Both the position numbers and the translations under genes were made by a program. Below, piece by piece: positions 57,151 to 64,000 of a stretch of DNA of 64,000 nt. Where the stretch lies: positions 846,001 through 910,000 of the forward strand of contig NZ_CP028844.1 in assembly GCF_003058325.1 (NCBI RefSeq), given 5' to 3'. The DNA is from Methylobacterium currus. Lineage in GTDB: Bacteria > Pseudomonadota > Alphaproteobacteria > Rhizobiales > Beijerinckiaceae. The notes under the pieces are model-generated. The model ran no database searches and was not told where the DNA came from. It saw only the letters and a list, made by a program, of their open reading frames with translations. The first letter of the stretch is position 1. Every line of letters starts with the position of its first letter.

Positions 57151-58926
57151 ATGCTCCACGAGCAATTTGGTGCTGCCCTATACGGTGAACACAAGATGTC
57201 GGCGGACGCAAGACCACTCTGGCCAACAAAAGATATTCATAAATGCCCTCCTGTTGCCGACAAGCCGTCTAGGTTGTATTCCGCCGCCTTCGATCAATAT
57301 CTGAACTCTGTCCGACAGGGCATCTTGTTCATTGATCGTCAAGGGCGCTTAATCGTCGTCACAGCTTCAGCTCAGAAAACAATCCACCACATCGTTCCTC
57401 ATGTGCAGGAACTCGTATCGGCACGGCAGTTGCTGCGGGCATTTCAAGCTTGTCGATCGTCCCGGCGCGAGATGTTTCAACATCTCCGCAGCATGTTGAA
57501 GAGGCCATCGCGCACGATTTTCGAAGTCGCGCACCTGAATCGTACGATCCAGGTCGAGCTCTCTCCCGTTGCAGAGGAAGGCTGGGCGGTCACGCTCGAG
57601 GATATCAGCGCGCGGAAGGCCAACGAAGCCCGCGCCGACGAGGTGGCGCGCCTCGATCCCCTCACCGGCCTTCCCAACCGCCTCCTCCTGCGCGAGCGTC
57701 TCACGGAGGCGCTGGCGCGCCTGCAGCGGACAGGCGACGCTTTCGCTCTCCTTCTGATCGATCTCGACCGTTTCAAGCCCGTCAACGACACGCTCGGCCA
57801 TCCGATCGGGGACGCGTTGCTCGAGAAGGTCGCCGACCGCCTGCGCTCGACGGTACGCCCGACCGATACGGTGGCCCGGGTCGGCGGCGACGAGTTCGTC
57901 ATCCTTCAGAACGGTGTCCGTGAGGCGGCCGACACGCAGGCCCTGGCTCGCCGCCTCGTCGACCTGATCGGCCGGACCTACATGGTCGAGGGTCATCTCC
58001 TGACGATCGGAGCGAGCGTCGGAGCAGCCTTCGCCCCGGGAGATGGAACGGAGTCCGACAAGCTCCTGAAGAACGCCGACCTCGCCCTTTACCGAGCCAA
58101 GCTCGACGGGCGCGGCACCTACCGGTTCTTCGAGCCGGAGATGGATGCGCGCATGCAGGCGCGCCGCAAACTCGAACTCGACATGCGTCAGGCGCTGGCG
58201 CGCCGGGAGTTCCAGCTGCACTACCAGCCGCAGCTGCACCTCGAGAGCGACCGGATTACGGGCTGCGAGGCGTTGATCCGCTGGCGTCATCCCGAGCGGG
58301 GCATGATATCGCCGCTCGACTTCATCCCGCTCGCCGAGGAGATCGGGCTCATCGTTCCCATCGGTGAGTGGGTCATTCGGCAAGCCTGCCGCGATGCCAT
58401 GACGTGGCCGGCCCACATGTCCGTGGCCGTCAACGTCTCGCCCGCGCAGTTCAAGAGCGATCGGCTCGTCGAGATGATCATCTCGGCGCTGGCGACTTCG
58501 GGATTGCCGGCCCGGCGGTTGGAGGTGGAGATCACCGAGGGCGTGCTGCTGCAACAGAACGAGAGGACGCTTCAGACCTTGCACCGGCTCCGGGAGCTCG
58601 GAGTGCGGGTCTCGATGGATGATTTCGGCACCGGCTACTCGTCGCTCAGCTACCTGCAGTCGTTCCCGTTCGACAAGATCAAGATCGACAGATCCTTCGT
58701 CAAGGATCTGGCGACCAAGCCGGACGGTGAAGCGATCATTCGCGCCGTCGCGGGCCTTGGCAAGAGCCTGGGTATGACAACGGTCGCCGAGGGTGTCGAG
58801 ACTCCGGAACAACTTCAGAGAATCCGGCTCGAAGGGTGCACGGACGTTCAAGGCTATCTGATCAGCAAGCCCATAGCCGCCGATGACCTTTCGGCCTTCC
58901 TGATGACCTATCCCCTCCCGAACTGA
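57151..58926 (+). CDS. GGDEF-EAL cyclic-di-GMP protein with an N-terminal PAS-like domain
   Basis: The protein has 591 residues. A PAS-like sensor (about 45-155) is followed by a GGDEF domain (about 165-325) with intact active site VGGDEF at 244-249 and the inhibitory site RPTD five residues before it, then an EAL domain (about 340-585) with EALIRW at 371-376 and the loop DDFGTGYSSLSYL. Both synthase and phosphodiesterase residues look intact, so it may make or degrade c-di-GMP depending on input. ATG 57151 or 57196 may be the start; neither has a strong ribosome site. The BLUF gene follows 27 bp later, suggesting light as an input. Confidence 0.9.
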   Translation: MLHEQFGAALYGEHKMSADARPLWPTKDIHKCPPVADKPSRLYSAAFDQYLNSVRQGILFIDRQGRLIVVTASAQKTIHHIVPHVQELVSARQLLRAFQACRSSRREMFQHLRSMLKRPSRTIFEVAHLNRTIQVELSPVAEEGWAVTLEDISARKANEARADEVARLDPLTGLPNRLLLRERLTEALARLQRTGDAFALLLIDLDRFKPVNDTLGHPIGDALLEKVADRLRSTVRPTDTVARVGGDEFVILQNGVREAADTQALARRLVDLIGRTYMVEGHLLTIGASVGAAFAPGDGTESDKLLKNADLALYRAKLDGRGTYRFFEPEMDARMQARRKLELDMRQALARREFQLHYQPQLHLESDRITGCEALIRWRHPERGMISPLDFIPLAEEIGLIVPIGEWVIRQACRDAMTWPAHMSVAVNVSPAQFKSDRLVEMIISALATSGLPARRLEVEITEGVLLQQNERTLQTLHRLRELGVRVSMDDFGTGYSSLSYLQSFPFDKIKIDRSFVKDLATKPDGEAIIRAVAGLGKSLGMTTVAEGVETPEQLQRIRLEGCTDVQGYLISKPIAADDLSAFLMTYPLPN

Positions 58927-58953
58927 CCTCGGCGCCCAACGGGTGAGTATCTC

Positions 58954-59898
58954 ATGACCGATCTGTATCGCCTCGTTTATGCCAGCAAGAATTTGCTGCA
59001 GGGTACGGAGCACGACATTGCGACGGAGATCCACCAGATCCTGGAGGTGTCGCAGCGCAATAATATGAAGATCGGCGTAACCGGCGCGCTGATGTTCAAT
59101 GCAGGATCGTTCGCGCAGGTGCTCGAAGGCCCACGGAACGGGGTCGAGGCCACCTTCGAGCGGATCCAGCGCGATCTCCGCCACAGCGACGTGACGGTCC
59201 TGCAATGCGTGCCGGTGGAGAGCCGCGGCTTTGCGAACTGGTCGATGGCCTTCGTCGGACACTCGTCTCGCGGTCGAACGCAATTCAGCAGCCTCGCTGC
59301 CGAAAGTGGCTTCGATCCCTCGCGTATGAGTGGCGACGGCGTCTTTGCCATGCTGCACGGGCTGGTGCTGGAAGAGGAGGGCTTGTCCCCCACCATGGCC
59401 GATACGTCGTCATCGTTGCCCGTCAGGGAATCCAGCCAGCTCAAGCTTGATGTCGAGCAGGTGCGCGCGGAAGTGGCGCAACTTCGGCAGATGACGACGC
59501 CGGTGCACACAACGGCGACGAGCCATCCCCAGGGAAGCGCTTCAGATGAAACGGCTGGAGTTGTTCCCCATCGCAGGAGCGGCGGGGAGCGTTCATCAGA
59601 TCTGGAAATCGACGCGGTTGCTGCCGTCCTGAAGGCGTCCCTGGCAAGCGAGCGACAGCGCACGACCGAGCTACGTGACGAAATCGACGAGCTACGCATC
59701 GCCCTGGCACTCAGCCATGACCAATTGGCGGCCATGCGGGAAGAAAGGAACCTGTGGGCAAGCCGCGCGAATCTGCTGGCGAAGGCACTGGCTCACGAGG
59801 CTTCGGACCTCAGTGAGGCAGATCAACGGTCGAGCCGATTGGGAGCGCACCCGAACGAGCAAGGACACGATGCAAAGCTCAAGTGGTCGGCGGCTTGA
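58954..59898 (+). CDS. BLUF-domain blue-light sensor with a C-terminal coiled coil
   Basis: The protein has 314 residues. The BLUF domain (about 1-100) shows the flavin tyrosine in LYRLVYAS (Tyr9), the glutamine in FAQVLEGPR (Gln55) and the conserved NWSMAFVG (Trp96), with NNMKIGVTGALMFNAGSF between. The rest is not an enzyme: a variable linker and helical, coiled-coil-prone segments (KLDVEQVRAEVAQLRQM, then ERQRTTELRDEIDELRIALA) suited to protein contact. It starts 27 bp after the GGDEF-EAL gene in the same direction, so a split photoreceptor/c-di-GMP enzyme pair is likely. GGGTGAG lies near the start. Confidence 0.9.
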   Translation: MTDLYRLVYASKNLLQGTEHDIATEIHQILEVSQRNNMKIGVTGALMFNAGSFAQVLEGPRNGVEATFERIQRDLRHSDVTVLQCVPVESRGFANWSMAFVGHSSRGRTQFSSLAAESGFDPSRMSGDGVFAMLHGLVLEEEGLSPTMADTSSSLPVRESSQLKLDVEQVRAEVAQLRQMTTPVHTTATSHPQGSASDETAGVVPHRRSGGERSSDLEIDAVAAVLKASLASERQRTTELRDEIDELRIALALSHDQLAAMREERNLWASRANLLAKALAHEASDLSEADQRSSRLGAHPNEQGHDAKLKWSAA

Positions 59899-60043
59899 CC
59901 CGGGAGTGATCCCGTGCGGCATGACGACTGATTGGGCTCATATCAGCTGATATCTCGATCTTGGTCGTGCAGTGCCGCCGCGCTCACGACGCGTTTCAGG
60001 CAGACGTGGCGCAGGCGGGGCTGCGCCGCTCGTCGAGCAGGTG

Positions 60044-60361
60044 CGGCCCTGGCGCAGCATCGCGGAACGGACGCCCTCGCCGGGTGTGCGAGGAGCATCC
60101 ACCGCTGACATGCTCGCCCGCCACGGCATCGCCGACGTCCCCGGCTGCCCGACGATGGGTTCGCCATCTCTCGCCTTCGATAGCCTTGCGCCATCCGCAC
60201 CGGTCGAGCGCGACGAGGACCGCCCTCGGGACGGGTCTGCGTGCGGCGGGCGGGTGCACGGAATCCTGGCCGCCCTCGCCGCCGGCATGCCGGCCGTCCC
60301 GGTCGAGGACGATAGTCGCTCGATGGAGCCCGCCCGGACGTCTGGCATCCCGGCGACGACA
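60044..60361 (+). pseudogene. Remnant of a polysaccharide pyruvyl transferase-like gene
   Basis: One frame reads RPWRSIAER, SPGVRGASTADMLARHGIADVPGCPT, and later GGRVHGILAALAAGMPAVPV followed by DDSRSMEPARTSGIP. This resembles the family pattern of 'GVRG..T...L...G...V.GCP' followed by 'R.HG...AL..G.PA......D.R'. The middle and both ends are missing, and no start or full domain exists. The rest of 59899-60661 shows nothing else. Confidence 0.5.
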
Positions 60362-60661
60362 TCCGGAGGCCCTGATCGGCAGCGAGTTCGGCGTGATCGT
60401 CCGCCTCGACCGTTTCGGTCCCTTCGCGCAGGGGCGCGGTGACCGCAACGGGAGAATGAAGCCGGGCCTCGATGTGACCGGCGTCTCTCGCAGGTTATAA
60501 GGCGGGCCCCTCGGAGACGCGCCTGACCGCGCCTCGGCAGGAAGCGTGCGAGACCCGGCGCGGGGCTTTGCCGAATGCCTGCCACGTCGTCCCATCCTGC
60601 GTCAGCCGTTCCGGCATCTCCGATCGGCATTCCCCGTCATCGAACGATCAGGCTCCCCACG

Positions 60662-62140
60662 ATGTCCCGCCGGCCGCAACTGCCCCTCGGTGCCCTGCTC
60701 GTGACGCTGCTCGCGTCGGGGCACGCCTCCGCCTTCGAGCCGCCCAGCCGCGATCCGCGCGAGACCGCGCCCGACGCCGGCAGCCGGACCCCCGAGGCTC
60801 CGGCCGACGCGGTGGACGCGATGGCGTTCATTCCACAGGCCCTCCGGGCCGGCGTGCGCGACCGGACCGGCACGACCGACCTGGCGCCGTATCTGCGCGC
60901 CGCCTTCGCCACCGGCCGGACGGTGCGGATCCCGGCCGGCCGCTATCCGGTCTGCGACGGCCTCACGCTCGCCTCCGGCCAGAGGGCGGTGGGGGAGGGG
61001 GTGACGGCGTCGGTGCTGTGGGTCGGGCCTTGCTTCAATCTCGCGGCGCCGGCGGTCGTGGCGGTCGCGGCCGGCGATTCGTCGGGCTGGGACGGGATCG
61101 GGATCGCCTTCGACCAGTCGGCCGCGACGAGCCGGGCGACGCTCCGGCGCTATCCGTGGGCGCTCGACATCCGCGCCGCCACCCGCGTCAAGATCGGCAG
61201 CCTCCGCCTCTCGGGCGCGTATGACGGGATCCGCTGCGACGGCAATTGCGGCGGCCTCGCCGCAGAGCTGCTCGAAATCGGGGCGTTCAACCGGGGGCTG
61301 CTCCTCGACGGCCCGCAAGACTTCACCCATATCGGCGTGCTCCATGCCTGGCCTTTCGACTTCGCCGCGTCGCCGGCCCTGATGGCGATCTACCGCGACG
61401 GGGCGACGGTGGCGGCGGAGTTCGGCCGCGTCGACGGGCTCGACATCCGCAGCCTCGACACCTTCGGTGCGGCGGTTGTCGGCAACCGGAACGGCAATAG
61501 CGGTGCGGCGCGCCAGATCGGGATGATGCAGCTCGACGGCGACGGGGCCACCTTCTCCAATGCCGCCGGCGATTGGCAGATCGGCCTCCTGTCGAGCACC
61601 AAGTCCGGCCACCCGACCGTCCCCACCATCGCCTCGGCGGGCGGGACCGTGCTGATCGGCTCGGCGCGGCTCTGGGGCGCCACCCGTGCGCCCTACCTGA
61701 TCGTGACCGGCGGCAGCCTGGCCGTGTCCGGCGGCGCGTTCGAGCAGGCGGCCGACCAGCCGGCCGCCGAGGTCGCCGGCGGCACCCTCGTCGTCACCGG
61801 CACGATGCTCAAGCCGCTCGTCGGCTCTGCCGGCCCGGCGCGCAGCCGGCCCTTCCTCGTGCAGAGGGGCGAGGGCACCCTGATCGCGACCAACAACGCC
61901 GCTTTGCTGCCGGCCTCCGGGGGAGGCGGCCCGCTCGTCGGCATCGGGACGGACCACGCCCGCAACACCGTCACCGGCAATGTCATGGCCGGCTGGGGCA
62001 TCGCGCTGCCGCAGGGCGCAGGGCTCGGATCCTACGGCGACAATGTCGCGCCGGCACAAGAGAGTGTGGCGGGCGTCGCGGTCGGGCGCGCAGCCTCGCG
62101 GCCGACCCGCCCATCCGGAACGGCCAAGCCGTCACCGTGA
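60662..62140 (+). CDS. Secreted right-handed beta-helix (pectate-lyase-like) protein
   Basis: The protein has 492 residues. A signal peptide (MSRRPQLPLGALLVTLLASGHASA) is followed by a low-complexity linker and a repeat-rich part with the style of parallel beta-helix proteins: LRAAFATGRTVRIPAGRYPVCDGLTLASGQRAVGEG, then short Gly/Asp turns such as GGTVLIGSARLWGAT and GGSLAVSGGAFEQAA. This is typical of polysaccharide-handling enzymes or phage-tail-spike-like folds. No catalytic motif can be assigned. Start ATG 60662 was chosen for the signal peptide. The end is marked by a 20-bp tandem duplication. Confidence 0.75.
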   Translation: MSRRPQLPLGALLVTLLASGHASAFEPPSRDPRETAPDAGSRTPEAPADAVDAMAFIPQALRAGVRDRTGTTDLAPYLRAAFATGRTVRIPAGRYPVCDGLTLASGQRAVGEGVTASVLWVGPCFNLAAPAVVAVAAGDSSGWDGIGIAFDQSAATSRATLRRYPWALDIRAATRVKIGSLRLSGAYDGIRCDGNCGGLAAELLEIGAFNRGLLLDGPQDFTHIGVLHAWPFDFAASPALMAIYRDGATVAAEFGRVDGLDIRSLDTFGAAVVGNRNGNSGAARQIGMMQLDGDGATFSNAAGDWQIGLLSSTKSGHPTVPTIASAGGTVLIGSARLWGATRAPYLIVTGGSLAVSGGAFEQAADQPAAEVAGGTLVVTGTMLKPLVGSAGPARSRPFLVQRGEGTLIATNNAALLPASGGGGPLVGIGTDHARNTVTGNVMAGWGIALPQGAGLGSYGDNVAPAQESVAGVAVGRAASRPTRPSGTAKPSP

Positions 62141-62160
62141 CGGCCAAGCCGTCACCGTGA
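62121..62160 (+). repeat. 20-bp tandem duplication at the end of the beta-helix gene
   Basis: CGGCCAAGCCGTCACCGTGA occurs twice in a row (62121-62140 and 62141-62160). The stop codon is the last triplet of the first copy, so the second copy is untranslated. It looks like a recent slippage event. Confidence 0.85.
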
Positions 62161-62752
62161 CGGGGTCGGCGGCCGGGCCCGCGAGGCCGGCCGCTCGCGG
62201 CTCTCTTCCGGTCTCGCCGAGCCCGGCGCGATCCCGTCGAGACAAGCACAGACAAGATCCGTTCGAGATCGACCGATCACCGGTGCTGATCGCAGAGGTG
62301 CCGCATCCGGCCCCCTGTCATCACGGGTTCAGCGCGCACGTCTGCGGCCCGACCGACGGTGTGTCCAGACATGGCGCCGGGCCGCGACCTCGATTGCATG
62401 TTCCGCGAGTAGTCATAGTCCGATCGGCGTAATGACGACGCGGTAAGGACTAGGCCATTCGGATCGGTCGCAGAGAAATCTCGCGTCGGAGCAACGTCGT
62501 AGTCCGGCAAATCTGCCCTGCCGTTCAGGCATGTATCGGCTGTCTTTCACGACGGTATCTTGTCGTGCTTTTCGCCATGGGGCGGTTTTCGTACTGATAT
62601 TTTGCAAATACGTCATAATAGCACATTGTAAAAACCAAGAAAGAAACAATAAAAATCTGGACACGTCTTCGATAGAGCCCGTAACCTGCAAGCTTGTCAG
62701 CGGATGGTCGGCCGTCGCCGGCGCTCCGTTCTGGCACACCGGGAGGACGCGG
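62161..62752. other. Intergenic stretch before the protease remnant
   Basis: No gene can be supported. Positions about 62570-62660 are AT-rich, possibly the promoter of the protease gene downstream. Confidence 0.35.
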
Positions 62753-63196
62753 ATGGCACTGACGGCTGTTTCGCCGGAAAGCGGCAACGAATTTGTCGAT
62801 TCTTTCATCAACAATGGACGGCATTACGTCAATGGCGCGGGGGTATCGGGCCCGTTCGTCATCAATTATTATTTTGGTGAGCTGACAGGCACCGAGATCG
62901 ACGGCCGCAACTACGGTTATACGTGGCGCCCGATCGAGAAGGCGGCCTACCGCACCGCCGTGCAGGGTTGGGAGCACGTCGCGAACATCAAGTTCAACGA
63001 GGTTGCGGCCCAGGCCGATGCCCTGTTCGTCGAGCGCCTCGAGAACCAGGCGACCGCCGGCGGCACCGTCTCGGCCTCGCACAGCCTGCCGAGCGCCAAT
63101 GCGGCGGCGCAGAGCCAGGGCACCTACAACTTCGAGGCGGTCAACATCCGGCAATGGACGCCGGACACGCTGGAGCCCGGCGGCAACTTCTTCGGG
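62753..63196 (+). pseudogene. Truncated serralysin-like (M10) metalloprotease, N-terminal part only
   Basis: About 148 codons remain, from MALTAVSPESGNEFVDSF through GPFVINYYFGEL, YTWRPIEKAAYRTAVQGWEHVANIKFNEV and FEAVNIRQWTPDTLEPGGNFF. In intact relatives the zinc motif HExxHxxGxxH follows almost directly after this point; here the coding similarity stops at the edge of a small element with inverted ends. The start has GGGAGGA about 6 nt upstream. The C-terminal calcium-binding RTX repeats used for type I secretion are also absent. Confidence 0.75.
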
Positions 63197-63389
63197 CGTG
63201 TCGCAAAAATTTTGGCCGGAGAAAATTGTGCTCCCGGGAGAGTCCGCGCTCGATCCGATGGGGCGATCTCAGGGCCGCTAAACCGCCTCACCGACCCCTT
63301 TGAAGCGGCTAAGCAGGCCGTGGGCAGGCATCGTAACACCCGGTGCGGAGAAGATTATTTCGATCGTTGAGAGTTTGCGACACGCCCCC
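63194..63389. mobile_element. Small inverted-repeat element (MITE or TIME-like) at a gene junction
   Basis: GGGCGTGTCGCAAA (63194-63207) and its exact complement TTTGCGACACGCCC (63374-63387) bound a segment of about 190 bp with no complete gene. Its ends coincide with the points where the protease similarity (left) and the Tn3 transposase similarity (right) stop. G-rich ends followed by GTGTCGCAAA are reminiscent of Tn3-family terminal repeats, so it may be a Tn3-derived miniature element. No target duplication is seen on the two sides. Confidence 0.55.
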
Positions 63390-64000
63390 GCGGTGTCGGT
63401 CGCATGCTCGCGGATGACCAGGTCGCTCTCATGATCGAGCAGGCCGTCGAGGACATGGGCGGCCTCGCCGGCATTGGCGGCGATGACCTTGGTGTGGAAC
63501 GGCGTGAAGCGGTCGGTGACGTGCGTGTAGAACAGCACACCGGGTTCGGTGCCGTAGCGGGCGTTGCGATCGGCGCGCGCCTCGCCCTGACCGCCGGCGC
63601 GGAAGAACTGCCCGTCCGACGACGACGTGTCGCCCGGGCCCCAGACCGCGGCGAGCGGATGCACGGTGTGGCAATCGACGATCGCCGCCAGCGCCGACAG
63701 GTAGGTCTCGTCGCGCACATGCCATTCCGCTGTCCAGCGCAGGCGCGGCAGCGTCAGCCCGCGCGAGCTTTCCGCCATGCGCCCGAGGCCCAGGTTGGTC
63801 GCGTCGGCGAGGATCGCGCCCATCAGCGCGGCCGGGTCGGAAGCGGGTACGCCGCTGCGGGCATGGACGAAGCGGTCGGCGAACCCCGACCAGGCGGCGA
63901 CCTCCACCAGCAGGTCGGTGATGCGGACACGCGGCAGCATCGCGTAGAGCTGGCTCTTCAACGCCTCGGCCTCGTCGGCCGGGGAGCGCCGGATGGGTGA
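63388..64000 (-). pseudogene. tnpA: Tn3-family transposase TnpA, partial (interrupted; runs off the window)
   Basis: The minus-strand frame has no start in the window and reads ITDLLVEVAAWSGFADRFVHAR, then LMGAILADATNLGLGRMAE, LRWTAEWHVRDETY, WGPGDTSSSDGQFFRAGGQGEA, FYTHVTDRFTPFHTKVI and HVLDGLLDHESDLVIREHATDTAG. This is the C-terminal catalytic region of Tn3 transposases, with the DDE-type block around SSSDGQFFR. After DTAG the frame runs into the inverted-repeat element, so roughly the last 150-200 residues of a normal TnpA are missing and the gene is probably inactive. Confidence 0.85.

Overview
The window looks like accessory DNA from a plasmid or megaplasmid of a high-GC alphaproteobacterium, most likely a Methylobacterium-type member of the Hyphomicrobiales. 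That assignment is inferred from gene families and composition, not from a marker gene. The replicon call rests on a replication initiator of the RPA family (2403-3623). Directly after it lie seven iteron-like repeats, four to five copies of a second short repeat, a perfect DnaA box and an AT-richer stretch. No tRNA, rRNA or CRISPR array was seen.

Layout. 0-5 kb: MarR regulator plus a thiamine-diphosphate enzyme, then the replication module and about 900 bp without genes. 5-13.4 kb: a complete biotin-independent malonate decarboxylase locus, with a GntR regulator and the MadLM transporter on the minus strand, diverging from mdcA-C-D-E-G-B-H. 13.7-26.3 kb: a catabolic locus with a BKACE/DUF849 enzyme, a gamma-carbonic-anhydrase-like protein, an SDR, HyuA/HyuB, a GntR regulator, a second SDR, a beta-lactamase-fold hydrolase and a polar amino-acid type ABC importer. 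Its three promoters share the operator-like palindrome TCTGANNNNKCAGA, so it is probably one regulon. 27-38.7 kb: a microaerobic or energy-stress block with a P-type ATPase, an APH-AAA fused kinase, acetate kinase, a MaoC-phosphotransacetylase fusion, PHA synthase, a membrane-domain-only ABC protein and a universal stress protein. FNR/FixK-type boxes sit in most of its promoter regions.

38.7-64 kb holds sensing and surface functions among decaying DNA: a chemoreceptor, a NUDIX hydrolase, a glycosyltransferase next to a two-repeat 'VGWALD' protein, an AT-rich GT90-like glycosyltransferase, two hybrid histidine kinases (one with an array of about eleven HAMP-like units), a GGDEF-EAL protein paired with a BLUF photoreceptor, and a secreted beta-helix protein. 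The window ends in a truncated serralysin-like protease gene and a truncated Tn3-family transposase. These are separated by a roughly 190-bp element with inverted ends.

Recognisable gene remnants lie in the apparently empty stretches: an amidohydrolase tail at 26.5 kb, a maleylacetate-reductase-like tail at 48.2 kb and a polysaccharide pyruvyl transferase piece at 60.2 kb. This fits a replicon that gains and loses catabolic and surface genes. All family calls come from reading the translated sequence and its motifs; no database search was run.
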